A DNA stretch of 41,258 nt, taken from the NCBI GenBank assembly GCA_002347645.1, contig DDYF01000005.1, positions 1 through 41,258 of the forward strand, given 5' to 3'. Positions within the stretch are counted from its first letter, which is position 1; every line of letters starts with the position of its first letter. Made by a program: the position numbers and the translations under genes. The stretch is from Thermoleophilia bacterium UBA2241. Its GTDB lineage: Bacteria > Actinomycetota > Thermoleophilia > UBA2241. Shown here piece after piece: positions 5,753 to 13,007 of the stretch. The notes below the pieces were generated by a model. That model worked only from the letters and a program-made list of their open reading frames with translations, had not been told where the DNA came from and made no database searches.

Positions 5753-6013
5753 ATGCCGTGGGCACCGGGGGTGGCGGTGACCGAACTCGGCTTCTCGTAC
5801 CGGAGAACGAAGCGCGGCGTCGTGCACATCTTGCGCCACGGGCGTGAGGTGGCAACCCTTCGCAATGGTGCCGCGGCACGGTTCACCTCCCGGGCTGAGG
5901 GCGCCTCTCACGAGGTCGTCCAGCAGCTGTGCGCTCGGGCCACCGGCAACTACAGGCGCGGCAACGAAGCCCACGCGGCGGCGGTGAGGAAGGCGCAAAG
6001 GAGAGATGCTTGA
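5753..6013 (+). CDS. Small conserved hypothetical protein
   Basis: The 86-residue protein has the core FSYRRTKRGVVHILRHGREVATLRNGAAARFTSRAEGASHEVVQQLCARATGNYRRGNEAHAA. This resembles a widespread small bacterial family with the pattern hydrophobic strands - G-R-x-V-x-T-L-R-G - A-A-x-R-F - Q-x-x-x-A-R-x-T-G-N-x-x-R-G-N-E; no function is known for it. It is rich in Arg, with no signal peptide or membrane segment. ATG 5753 immediately follows the R' box of attC 8; internal GTG codons at 5771 or 5777 are alternatives and would remove a poorly conserved N-terminus. It is a single-gene cassette between attC 8 and attC 9. Confidence 0.72.
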   Translation: MPWAPGVAVTELGFSYRRTKRGVVHILRHGREVATLRNGAAARFTSRAEGASHEVVQQLCARATGNYRRGNEAHAAAVRKAQRRDA

Positions 6014-6095
6014 CGAGTGCATCGACCTGATGCGCCCAATCGCTCAGATGGGCTCCAGGCGCACGGCGCACAGGTCATGCACCCAGCGTCGTGCG
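6010..6095 (+). other. attC site 9
   Basis: The left arm GACGAGTGCATCGACCTGATGCGC pairs with the right arm GCGCACAGGTCATGCACCCAGCGTC, with bulges. Both end boxes are degenerate (TTGACGA and GTCGTGC). It follows the preceding stop codon at once. Confidence 0.75.
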
Positions 6096-6154
6096 CACCT
6101 GTGGGCTGCGAAGGTCGCACCCGCTCCGACCGCTTGATTCCAGGGAGGCGCAGC

Positions 6155-6574
6155 ATGGAACGGTTCACCGGCGGTTGCCTGTGCGGCAACGTCCGAGTAT
6201 CCGCCTCGGGGCTCCCATACCGGGTCGGTCTCTGTCACTGCCTCGACTGCCGCAAGCATCACGGGGCCCTCTTCACTGCTTCCGCGGTGTTTCCGCAAGA
6301 TGCGGTGACGATCGAAGGCGAGACTCGCGACTACCAGGGGCGGTTCTTCTGTCCCCGCTGCGGCTCGTCCGTCTTCGCACGCACTGCGGACGAGATCGAA
6401 GTGCACCTGGGAGCCCTCGATGCCCCTGACCAGCTGATGCCGACCTATGAAGGCTGGATCGTCCGTCGCGAATCTTGGTTGCCGCCGTTTCCACTCACGA
6501 GACGATACGATCGCGACCGCGACGCCGCGGGTCGATTCGAAGGCCCCGTCACCCATGTGGCGAGAGGGTCGTGA
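6155..6574 (+). CDS. GFA/CENP-V family zinc protein
   Basis: The 139-residue protein has all ligands of the GFA fold (PF04828): GGCLCGNVR (Cys-x-Cys, residues about 8-10), LCHCLDCRK (Cys-x-Cys-x-x-Cys, about 28-33) and FFCPRCGSSVFAR (Cys-x-x-Cys, about 67-70). Named after glutathione-dependent formaldehyde-activating enzyme, most members have unproven activity, so formaldehyde metabolism should not be assumed. ATG 6155 is chosen over longer in-frame options because GGGAGG at 6143-6148 lies at the right distance; the longer frame would run into attC 9. It is the last cassette with a recognisable attC on its 5' side. Confidence 0.9.
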   Translation: MERFTGGCLCGNVRVSASGLPYRVGLCHCLDCRKHHGALFTASAVFPQDAVTIEGETRDYQGRFFCPRCGSSVFARTADEIEVHLGALDAPDQLMPTYEGWIVRRESWLPPFPLTRRYDRDRDAAGRFEGPVTHVARGS

Positions 6575-6911
6575 GGGCGTGCCTCCGAGGGCGAAGATGA
6601 ACTCACCGTGTCGGTCACTCCCTGCGAAGGCGGCGTCACCGTGGCCGCGCCGACGATCGCGCCGCCGATGCGGTGTCGGAGACGCCTGATCACGAGTACG
6701 ACGCCGACGAGCTCGAGATCCGGGACGGTCCTTGCAGAGAAGGATGCGTCGCCCCACGTCGGTGCGGCAAGGCAGCTCCGAGTCTCGGTACTGCTCGGGG
6801 TTGGGACAAGCTAGAGTGACAAGGCGGCGCGTGGGCGGCCGTTCATGGGGCGTACCGTGAGGCCGCCCTCACCGCCTCTGCCCGTTCGATCGTCCGTGCA
6901 ACGAGGTCGCC
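6575..6911. other. Gap without recognised gene
   Basis: No convincing reading frame or complete attC is seen in these 337 bases. There is a TAGAGT hexamer at 6812-6817 and an inverted repeat GGGCGGCC / GGCCGCCC around 6836-6871 shortly before the next gene. It may be cassette debris at the old end of the array. Confidence 0.5.
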
Positions 6912-7475
6912 ATGCAGATCGACAAGGATGAGATCGTTCGACTGACCGAGGAATACGGCGGCGCCTGGGGCCTGAACCACACGCGCAGGGTCCTGCAGCT
7001 CGTGAACCGAGTCGCCGAGGACATCGCCTACGACCGAGATGCAGTGTGGCTTGCGGCCCACTTGCACGATTGGGGCGCGTACTCCGCTTGGGCTCGGCCC
7101 GGCGTGGGCCACGACATGAGGTCTGTCGAAGTGGCGGAGGAGTTCCTCAGAGACCGAAGCCTCAGCGAGCCGGAGATGCGGCTTGTCCTGGAGTGCATAC
7201 GGACGCATCACTCGGGCGACCGCGAGCGGAGCATCGAGGCGATCCTGTTGAGCGATGCCGATGGGCTGGATTTCCTCGGGGCGGTGGGCGTTCTCCGTGA
7301 CTTCTCCAAGTCGCCCCGGGACCTGCGACGCGGCTATGAGTCCGCGAAGGCGCGGATGGAGAAGGTGCCGCCTCGGTTGTGTCTCGCGAAGAGCAAGGCG
7401 ATCGCTGCCGAGAGGATGTCGGAGATGGCGCAGATCCTGCGCGCCCTTGAGGAAGGCAGCTTCGGGTGCTTCTAG
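6912..7475 (+). CDS. HD-domain phosphohydrolase-like protein
   Basis: The 187-residue protein carries the HD-superfamily metal motif in order: His in LNHTRRVLQLV (about residue 24), the His-Asp pair in LAAHLHDWGAY (about 53-54), His-His in IRTHHSGD (about 98) and Asp in LLSDADGLDFLG (about 114-117). Such proteins act as nucleotidases or phosphodiesterases; the substrate is not predictable here. It resembles the YedJ/YpgQ-like small HD proteins. ATG 6912 is preceded by GAGGT. The region lacks an attC on either side, so its cassette status is uncertain. It is complete, with no membrane segments. Confidence 0.87.
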   Translation: MQIDKDEIVRLTEEYGGAWGLNHTRRVLQLVNRVAEDIAYDRDAVWLAAHLHDWGAYSAWARPGVGHDMRSVEVAEEFLRDRSLSEPEMRLVLECIRTHHSGDRERSIEAILLSDADGLDFLGAVGVLRDFSKSPRDLRRGYESAKARMEKVPPRLCLAKSKAIAAERMSEMAQILRALEEGSFGCF

Positions 7476-7559
7476 CGGCGAAGGAGCTCACAGGAGGCTG
7501 CCCGCTCCCGCCCGACAAGTACGTTGGAGGCCGCGAGGCCGACAGGAGGAGGAACGTTC

Positions 7560-8069
7560 GTGGCACCACTCGGCGATGACCTGATCGAACTCCAGGGTCA
7601 GCTCGGCAAAGGCTCTGTCCGGCGAGCCTACGGAGCGATCATCGGGTACCTTTCGCAGCTGCGCTCCAACTATGTCGCACGTCACGGCGAACGGGCCGTG
7701 TCGGCCCTGTATCAGGGCTGCTTCGACATGACCTACTTCGCGCTGCTGCCTCCCGCGCTCAAGTCGCGCGGCCTCAAGCTCGCCATCGTGTTCGACTACA
7801 CGTCCTTCGTCTTCGAGGTGTGGCTCGCGGCGCGCAACCGCACGCTGCAGCGGCACTACTGGCAGCTGTTTCAGGACAACGGCTGGTCCAAGTACCGTCT
7901 GGTCGAGCCCGCCGCCGGCATCGACGCCATCATCGAGCGTGCTGTCGCGGACGCCCTCGGCCTGGAGGAGCCCGAGGTGCTCACCTCGCGGATCGAGGCG
8001 TCGGTGCAGGCGTTCCTGGACGACCTGGTCGGCTTCCTCGACGTGCACGACCAGCAGGAGGCGACCTGA
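7560..8069 (+). CDS. DUF7000-like conserved hypothetical protein
   Basis: The 169-residue protein has a well-defined pattern: LIELQGQLGKGSVRRAYGAIIGYLSQLRSNY, then SALYQGCFDMTYFALLPPALKSRGLKLAIVFDYTSFVFEVWLAARNRTLQRHYWQLFQDNGWSKYRLVEP and a C-terminal helix. It is recalled as similar to a family of unknown function found in Firmicutes and others (annotated DUF7000); this cannot be verified here. There is no signal peptide or clear catalytic motif. GTG 7560 is chosen because AGGAGGAGG at 7544-7552 precedes it; an upstream ATG at 7524 has no such site. Its stop lies in a truncated attC left arm (8062-8090). Confidence 0.75.
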   Translation: MAPLGDDLIELQGQLGKGSVRRAYGAIIGYLSQLRSNYVARHGERAVSALYQGCFDMTYFALLPPALKSRGLKLAIVFDYTSFVFEVWLAARNRTLQRHYWQLFQDNGWSKYRLVEPAAGIDAIIERAVADALGLEEPEVLTSRIEASVQAFLDDLVGFLDVHDQQEAT

Positions 8070-8090
8070 CGAGCGCGTCGACCTGACAGG
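8062..8090 (+). other. Truncated attC (left arm only)
   Basis: CTGACGAGCGCGTCGACCTGACAG resembles the left arm of attC 9, but no complementary right arm or R' box is found within the next 150 bp. It probably marks the degraded distal end of the cassette array. CTGACA at 8083-8088 may serve as a -35 for the next gene. Confidence 0.5.
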
Positions 8091-8151
8091 CCGGCCATGT
8101 CGGGTATCCTCGTCCAGTGTGGGTGCTCGGCCCGGTCTGCAGGCCGAGCGC

Positions 8152-8721
8152 ATGGCGTTCGACTCGATCGGGGAGGCCGTGGGAGGAGCGTCGTCACAGC
8201 CGGCTCTGCGGGGTGGGCCTGCCCGGGTCGCGATGCGGGCGCTCCTCTCCGTCCTGCTGGTGTGGGGCTCCCTGTTCTGGATCGGATTGTCACTGTTCCT
8301 CCTCATGGTCAACGCGTCGGGAGACAGGTCCGATCCGATGGTGCCGGGCTTGCTCATCGCACTTGGCGTGCTCGTCTTTCTCCTCTGCGCGTTGAGCACG
8401 GCCGCCGGCCTGCGGCTGCTCTGGGCCCAGGGTCGTCCGTCGCGCGGGTTGTGCGCCGGTGTTCTCCTCGTGACGCTGGTGGCGCTCGCGATGCTGGTCT
8501 CGGCGCTGGTCATCGCGGCGTCCCTTTCCGCCGAGAAGTGGACGGACTCCATCTGGGGCCAGTTCCTGTGGGAGCTTGCACTGACCGAGCTCTTCGACTA
8601 CTACCCGTGGCTGGGTGCGAGCGCGCTTGCCGCGACGGGCTCGGCAGCGGCGGTTGCCCTTGCGAGGCTGCTTGCCAGAGACTCCGGAGGCGCGCGCGCC
8701 GACAGTCGAGCGCGCGCATGA
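8152..8721 (+). CDS. Small multi-pass membrane protein, unknown
   Basis: The 189-residue protein has about four predicted membrane segments: LLSVLLVWGSLFWIGLSLFLLMV (about 30-52), VPGLLIALGVLVFLLCALSTAAGL (about 63-87), AGVLLVTLVALAMLVSALVIAASL (about 101-125) and a last one near 150-175 (WLGASALAATGSAAAVALARLL). No family was recognised. The ATG at 8152 has a weak upstream purine run. An alternative GTG at 8119 lies 8 nt after TATCCT (8105-8110), with CTGACA 16 bp further upstream, and would be near-leaderless, adding 11 residues. Existence is supported by the strong hydrophobic pattern, not by homology. Confidence 0.62.
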   Translation: MAFDSIGEAVGGASSQPALRGGPARVAMRALLSVLLVWGSLFWIGLSLFLLMVNASGDRSDPMVPGLLIALGVLVFLLCALSTAAGLRLLWAQGRPSRGLCAGVLLVTLVALAMLVSALVIAASLSAEKWTDSIWGQFLWELALTELFDYYPWLGASALAATGSAAAVALARLLARDSGGARADSRARA

Positions 8722-9209
8722 TCTCCCTGAGCCGATGTCAGGGGGCGACGATGTTGGACGCCGGGGCCTGTACGGCGAGTCGACGTGCCGCGCCGTCCCT
8801 CGCCGGGGCGGCCGGTCCACCTGCCGACAGGCGCACCGGCCCGACAGAGCGATCCGCAGGGGTAGACTCAGAGTGAAGTGCGCGCTGCCGCTTCGCGGGT
8901 CGTGCGCAGTCCGGCAGACCGGTCCGGGGGCCCGGGGGCGATGGACAGGCGCGGCAGATGGTCGGGGACCTCGGCGCTGCCCGCGCCCGACACAGGACCG
9001 GCCGACTTGAACGGGACGATGGTGAACGAAGGCCTATCACCTATCCGCATCCGCCCCTACGGCGAGACTGATCTGCCACTGGGCTTCGGCGGGCGGGTCC
9101 CTCCAGCCGACGCGCCGCGCCGTGTAGGCTGCGAAGGGACGCAACAGGCACGCAGTTGAAGCCCCGGACGTTCGACAGACCCGGGCACCTACGAACCGGA
9201 GGCGATCAA
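8722..9209. other. Long intergenic stretch with one gene remnant
   Basis: These 488 bases contain no complete gene. A TAGACT hexamer lies at 8866-8871, but the frame after it looks random. A possible GNAT N-terminal remnant lies at 9022-9159 (listed separately). The rest is GC-rich sequence without clear repeats. Confidence 0.5.
9022..9159 (+). pseudogene. Possible GNAT N-terminal remnant
   Basis: From ATG 9022 the frame reads LSPIRIRPYGETDLPLG, the typical first strand and helix of a GNAT acetyltransferase (IR-x-RPY-x-x-x-DLPL). After about 20 residues resemblance is lost and the frame stops at 9159 without motif A or B. It is read as a truncated fragment; the short match could be coincidence. 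Confidence 0.35.
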
Positions 9210-10172
9210 GTGCCTGCTCGAGGCCGCATCGATCGGCACATCTGCGTCTTCGGTGTCGGAGGCGTGGGCGGCTACTTTGGCGGCAGACTCGCGTGGTGGC
9301 TGGCGAGGCAGGCTCACCCGGCGTGGCGCGTCCACTTCGTCGCGCGCGGCGCGCATCTGGCGGCCATCGCCAGTCGCGGCCTCGAGCTGAACACGCCGGA
9401 CGCACGGCTGATGTGCGTGCCGGCTTCCGCGTCATCGGACACGAAAGACATGCCTGCCCCGGACGTCGTGCTGCTGTGCGTCAAGAGCCACGGCTTGGAC
9501 GAGGCTCTCCGGCAGATCGCCGCGCGCTCGCACGAGGACACCGTGGTGGTCCCGCTGCTGAACGGCGTCGACATCCACGAGCGGATACGTGTCCGGCTCC
9601 CGAAGGCTCGCGTGTTTCCCGCGTGCGTCTTCGTCGGCACGCACGTGGACCGGCCCGGGGTCGTCTCGCAGGCCGGCGGCGACGGGGTCATCTTGCTGGG
9701 GGGCGACCCTGACGACCCCGGCTACGTGCCGACGGCATTCCTCTCGCTGCTCGAAGACGCCGGCATTCGCTTCACGTGGTTCGCCGATCCTCGTCCCGCC
9801 ATATGGGAGAAGTACGTGTTCATCGCGGCGTTCGGGCTGGTGACCGCGGCCACGCGCACGACGCTCGGAGAGGTGCTCGCCGACGCGAGTCTCCTGAAGG
9901 ACGTGCGTGAGATCATGAGGGAGGTCGTCGACCTCGCGGCGTGCGAGGGCGTCAGCCTCGATCCGGACGTCATCCCCAACGCCATAGCGAAGGCGGGCGA
10001 GTTTCCCTTCGAGACCAAGACGTCGTTGCAGCGCGACGTCGAGGCGGGAGGCCAGGACGAAGGCGATCTGTTCGGCGGCACGATCCTCCGCCTGGGGAAG
10101 CGTCACGGGGTGCGTACGCCGGCGACGAGGCGCGTTTGTGCTCGGGTCCGTCGGGGCGCGGTCGCCGGGTAG
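9210..10172 (+). CDS. Ketopantoate reductase (PanE/ApbA) family protein
   Basis: The 320-residue protein has an N-terminal Rossmann motif, ICVFGVGGVGGYFGGRLA (Gly-x-Gly-x-x-Gly, about residues 12-22), a cofactor-phosphate region, then VLLCVKSHGLDEAL and VVPLLNGVDIHERI with the conserved Lys and Asn of PanE. The C-terminal helical domain contains WEKYVFIAAFGLVTAATRTTLGEV and ETKTSLQRDVEAG, the PanE signatures for substrate and dimer contacts. Known family activity is NADPH reduction of 2-dehydropantoate, but many ApbA paralogues act on other 2-oxoacids. GTG 9210 is supported by GGAGGC at 9198-9203. The pantothenate gene panC is 19 kb away, so a direct pathway role is only possible. Confidence 0.88.
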   Translation: MPARGRIDRHICVFGVGGVGGYFGGRLAWWLARQAHPAWRVHFVARGAHLAAIASRGLELNTPDARLMCVPASASSDTKDMPAPDVVLLCVKSHGLDEALRQIAARSHEDTVVVPLLNGVDIHERIRVRLPKARVFPACVFVGTHVDRPGVVSQAGGDGVILLGGDPDDPGYVPTAFLSLLEDAGIRFTWFADPRPAIWEKYVFIAAFGLVTAATRTTLGEVLADASLLKDVREIMREVVDLAACEGVSLDPDVIPNAIAKAGEFPFETKTSLQRDVEAGGQDEGDLFGGTILRLGKRHGVRTPATRRVCARVRRGAVAG

Positions 10173-10248
10173 GCGGACCGCAACATGGCTGCGCGCTGTC
10201 GAACAGGCGCGCGAAGCGCGCGAGCAGCACAGTGGGGGGGGCGAGTGC

Positions 10249-10719
10249 GTGCACCCGCAAGCGGGACAGGAGCCGTGGTGGGCGGCGTTGATGATGTGGG
10301 GTGTCGTGAACGCCGTGAACGTGCTCCAGACGGTGGGGTTCCTCTCCAGGATTCGTTCCGGGACCATGACGCTCAACCATCGGCTGGGCTACGTGATGAT
10401 CGCACTCGCCGCGCCGGCCCTGGTCGCGCTGGTCGCCTTCGTCGAGTCGCGGGCGGGAGTCGTGCTCTCTCTCGGTCCAGTCGTGTACGTCCTCTTCGTG
10501 GCGTTGATGCTGGCGGTCGACTACGTCGCTCCGCTGGAGTTCCGCTCGCCGCCCCGGTACGGCATCCTCGTCCCCTACCTCGTCCTCTTCTTCGCCGCGA
10601 TCCTCCTGATGGGCCTCCCGATGTTCACGTTGAATCGCTCGTACTGGCTGGTCACCGTGGCGACCAGCGTGCTGCTCCTCATGTCCATGGTCGTGGCTCT
10701 GCGCAAGGGAGTAGGCTGA
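10249..10719 (+). CDS. Four-helix membrane protein, unknown
   Basis: The 156-residue hydrophobic protein has segments at about 15-35 (WWAALMMWGVVNAVNVLQTVGFL), 48-70 (LGYVMIALAAPALVALVAFVE), 76-97 (VLSLGPVVYVLFVALMLAVDYV) and two near the C-terminus (YGILVPYLVLFFAAILLMGLPMF; YWLVTVATSVLLLMSMVVALRKG). The motif NxxNxLQTxGF in the first helix and LNHRLGYxMI after the loop are seen in small actinobacterial membrane proteins of unknown role. GTG 10249 follows the long G-run at 10232-10241; ATG 10291 is an alternative 14 residues further in. There is no partner gene or signal to suggest a substrate. Confidence 0.68.
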   Translation: MHPQAGQEPWWAALMMWGVVNAVNVLQTVGFLSRIRSGTMTLNHRLGYVMIALAAPALVALVAFVESRAGVVLSLGPVVYVLFVALMLAVDYVAPLEFRSPPRYGILVPYLVLFFAAILLMGLPMFTLNRSYWLVTVATSVLLLMSMVVALRKGVG

Positions 10720-10844
10720 CAAGACACGCAGGCAGAGCCGCGGCTGACACGCGCTTCCCATTGACGTTTCGGGCGCTCTCGCATCGCGTACGTCGAGCGG
10801 CGCGAAAGCCGCGCCGCCGGTGAAGGCGAACCCGTTGGACTACC

Positions 10845-11087
10845 ATGAATCGAGGGCGCGTGAGTGACCTGACGAACTTGCCGAACGTCGGCGGCGTGCT
10901 CGAGCGGGAGCTGCTCGCCGTCGGTATCGTCACCGCGGAAGAGCTTCGGCGCGCGGGCAGCCGTGAGGCGTTCCTGCGCATCCGCGGCTCGGTCGACCCG
11001 GGAGCGTGTCTGCACGTGCTCTACGGACTCGAGGGCGCCGGGCGCGGCCCTCGTGACTCCGCCGCAGGGTACCGTGCGTGTCGCTGA
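10845..11087 (+). CDS. TfoX C-terminal domain protein, 3' end probably clipped
   Basis: The 80-residue protein contains DLTNLPNVGGVLERELLAVGIVTAEELRRAGSREAFLRIRGSVDPGACLHVLYGLEGA, the helix-hairpin-helix-like TfoX_C domain (PF04994), residues about 8-66. Stand-alone TfoX_C proteins usually continue with an IRG-x-RW...L segment. Here resemblance ends at GAGRG and the frame terminates 20 residues later, overlapping the start of a GNAT fragment. This suggests a deletion joined the two genes. GTG 10861 is an alternative start. Family proteins are only loosely linked to competence regulation; a function is not assigned. Confidence 0.7.
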   Translation: MNRGRVSDLTNLPNVGGVLERELLAVGIVTAEELRRAGSREAFLRIRGSVDPGACLHVLYGLEGAGRGPRDSAAGYRACR

Positions 11088-11307
11088 GACATCGGCCGCC
11101 GATCTGCCGGCGGTGCTGGAGGTCGAGCGACTCGCGTTCGGCAACGACGACGTCGCGGATCTCGTGCGTGATCTGGTCAAGGATCCAAGCGCCGCGCCCG
11201 TGCTCTCCCTTCTCGCCTGGGATCTCGACCGTCCCCTCCGGCACATCATGTTCTCTGCTGCACGTCTGCAAGGGTCCGGGGCTGCCTCCGGCCACTCAGG
11301 CCAGTGA
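11053..11307 (+). pseudogene. Truncated GNAT acetyltransferase fragment
   Basis: From GTG 11053 the frame gives VRVAETSAADLPAVLEVERLAFGNDDVADLVRDLVKDPSAAPVLSLLAWDLDRPLRHIMFSAARL, the N-terminal third of a YhbS-like GNAT (helices 1-2 and strands 2-3). The acetyl-CoA-binding motif A and everything after it are missing; the frame ends with unrelated residues at 11307, converging on the DUF169 gene on the other strand. A complete member would need roughly 90 more residues. It is probably a deletion remnant. Confidence 0.68.
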
Positions 11308-12012
11308 ACCCCCGCGCCGGCCGATCAGACCGTCGAGCCACCGGCTGTGCAGCGAGCTCTTCGGATCGTGCGCCCACGTGCAGAGCAGCTCGAACATGGG
11401 TCTCGTCGCGGTGAAGCCGAGTGTGCAGGGTTCAAGCTCGCCGCGCATGGCGTCGTCGGTGGTGCCGATCAGCGCCTGGGGGGCCTCCAGGTCGTCGAAC
11501 AACGTGAGCATCTGCATGCATCCCGCGCCGAAGCGGCAGAGAAGGGGCGGCAGGTCGTCGGGGCGACTGTAGTAGGTCGCGCCGAGGCAGAGCACGGAGA
11601 GCTGGTCGGGATTCACAAAGAACGTGACGGTGCGCAGGTGATCGTACTGGTCGGCACGGAGCGGCCCGACGAGCACATGATCGTTGCGGGGTTCGTAGTG
11701 CCGGAGCGCGTCCAGCCAGAGGCCCATCAACTCGTGGGAGGCCCGGAGACCCTCTTCGTCGCAGAGGAACTCGATCATCTCGTCGCGGGGGCGCGGCTCG
11801 ACCTCGCCCATGAGGTAGCCGCAGCCGTGCCTCTCACGCGTGAGATGGAGGGTCTTGCCGTCCATCCAGTCGGTGTAGGCCTTGAACACGCACTGGCGAC
11901 CCTTCGGCAAGACCAGTGGCTCGAACGGTGCGGGGTCCGGGGCGTCGTAGTAGCCCACGAGCGGCTTCGTGAGCGAGAGCCGTTCGACGATGGGTGCGTA
12001 GTCTGGCTGCAT
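11296..12012 (-). CDS. DUF169 family protein
   Basis: The 238-residue protein matches DUF169 (PF02596): the N-terminal IVERLSLTKPLVGYYDAPDPAPFEPL, the Cys-containing RQCVFKAYTDWMDGKTLHLTRERHGCGYLMG, the central VLVGPLRADQYDHLRTVTFFVNPDQLSVLCLGATYY, then RFGAGCMQMLTLFDDLEAPQALIGTTDDAMR. Several Cys and the CxG-type motifs suggest metal or cofactor binding, but the family has no demonstrated reaction. ATG 12012 (minus strand) is preceded by AAGGAGG at the expected distance. It converges with the GNAT fragment (12-nt overlap) and is divergent from the racemase gene. The family call is confident. Confidence 0.88.
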   Translation of the reverse strand: MQPDYAPIVERLSLTKPLVGYYDAPDPAPFEPLVLPKGRQCVFKAYTDWMDGKTLHLTRERHGCGYLMGEVEPRPRDEMIEFLCDEEGLRASHELMGLWLDALRHYEPRNDHVLVGPLRADQYDHLRTVTFFVNPDQLSVLCLGATYYSRPDDLPPLLCRFGAGCMQMLTLFDDLEAPQALIGTTDDAMRGELEPCTLGFTATRPMFELLCTWAHDPKSSLHSRWLDGLIGRRGGSLA

Positions 12013-12269
12013 CGGGTCCTCCTTCGACGGCGCGGAAGCCGATCGTTCGCTCCTCGCCGGATTCTATGCCGCGACGCAGCGCGGCAGGGCGAGCGGATAG
12101 ACTTGGCCGGCACGGCACTCCGCACCGCTCGGCGAAGGAGGGCGACGGACGACATGACCGCTGCGCTTCATCGAGATCTGCGGCATCGGCGCCAAGGTGT
12201 CGTCCTCGGGCGGGTCGATCGGCTCTTCACGATGGCCTGGCCGTCGCCGGCACAGGATGGGCGTCGAGC
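12013..12269. other. Divergent intergenic region
   Basis: This is the 257-base gap between the DUF169 gene (minus) and the racemase (plus). It contains the DUF169 ribosome-binding site and a TAGACT hexamer near 12098-12103. Short frames here (for example from ATG 12154) have no recognisable similarity. Confidence 0.45.
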
Positions 12270-12965
12270 GTGAAGACCGTCGGGCTGATCGGCGGGATGA
12301 GCTGGGAGTCGACGGCGCTCTACTACCGCCTCATGAACGAGGCGGTGAGAGAGCGCCTGGGCGGGCTGCATTCGGCGCGCATCGTCCTGCACAGCGTCGA
12401 GTTCGCCGAGGTCGAGGCGTTGCAGCGCGCCGAGGCCTGGGAGGAGGCCGGCACCCTGCTGGCCGGGGCGGCACGGTCGCTGGAACGGGCGGGTGCCGAG
12501 GCGCTGGTGTTGTGCACCAACACGATGCACAAGGTCGCGCCGGCGATCGAGGCGGCGACGACGGTGCCGTTCATCCACATCGCAGACCCGACGGCTGCAG
12601 CTGCCAAGGCGGCCGGGCTGGAGCGGGTAGGGCTGCTCGGGACGCGCTTCACGATGGAGCAGCCCTTCTACCGTGACCGGCTCGAGCGCGTGCACGGCAT
12701 CGAGGTCGTGGTCCCGGGAGCGTCCGACCGGGAGACGGTCCACCGGACCATTTACGAGGAGCTCTGCCTTGGCATGGTCGATGAGGCGTCGCGGGAGGCG
12801 TTCCGCGCGGTCATCGGGCGGCTCGTCGCGTCCGGCGCGCAGGCCGTCATCTTGGGCTGCACCGAGATCGGCATGCTCGTCGGGCCGCAGGATTCGCCGG
12901 TGCCAGTCCTTGACACCACCGCCTTGCACGCCTGCGCCGCCGCCGCCTGGGCCATGACGGCGTGA
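12270..12965 (+). CDS. Aspartate/glutamate racemase family protein
   Basis: The 231-residue protein has the family features: KTVGLIGGMSWESTALYYRLMNE at the N-terminus, LVLCTNTMHKVAP with the first catalytic Cys (about residue 83), and AVILGCTEIGMLV with the second catalytic Cys (about 195). This cofactor-independent fold interconverts L- and D-aspartate or related acids. SWEST and CTNTMH are more like aspartate racemase (PF01177) than MurI. GTG 12270 is chosen by the conserved K-x-V/I-G-L-I-GG start. The ribosome-binding site is weak. With alr further on, this window has two racemases; a specific role in the wall is not implied. Confidence 0.92.
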   Translation: MKTVGLIGGMSWESTALYYRLMNEAVRERLGGLHSARIVLHSVEFAEVEALQRAEAWEEAGTLLAGAARSLERAGAEALVLCTNTMHKVAPAIEAATTVPFIHIADPTAAAAKAAGLERVGLLGTRFTMEQPFYRDRLERVHGIEVVVPGASDRETVHRTIYEELCLGMVDEASREAFRAVIGRLVASGAQAVILGCTEIGMLVGPQDSPVPVLDTTALHACAAAAWAMTA

Positions 12966-13007
12966 GGTGCCTCGGCGCGGGCGCGAAACGCGCGAGTCGC
13001 CCCTGCG

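Larger units (their letters stand above)
1..8090 (+). mobile_element. Integron gene-cassette array (integrase not in window)
   Basis: Seen: ten imperfect inverted repeats of about 65-95 bp lie in the gaps between short plus-strand genes. Most begin with an AACA/AACAA-type R'' box and end with a GTTAG-type R' box, with bulged complementary arms between. Each is followed by a new promoter or start and an unrelated small gene, which is the organisation of attC-tailed integron cassettes. The contents (three toxin-antitoxin pairs, GNAT, cupin, GFA, DUF1697) are typical cassette cargo. By attC orientation, attI and the integrase should lie left of position 1. If no intI exists in the genome this would be a CALIN. 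The distal end, beyond about 6,100, lacks complete attC sites. The array call is confident; the individual degenerate sites are less so. Confidence 0.87.

Noticed and set aside
1..8090. Transposon or phage origin of the accessory region
   Set aside because: No transposase, integrase, phage structural gene or terminal repeats were seen; the attC organisation explains the region better.
8874..9010. Frame from a GTG after TAGACT as a leaderless small gene
   Set aside because: The product is Arg/Gly/Pro-rich with random composition and no known pattern; one hexamer is not enough.
10195..10225. GTCGAACAGGCGCGCG as a further attC left arm
   Set aside because: It only forms a local CGCGCG-AAG-CGCGCG hairpin; there is no second arm or R' box downstream.
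12154..12273. Short frame between the DUF169 and racemase genes
   Set aside because: It has no family resemblance and overlaps the racemase start.
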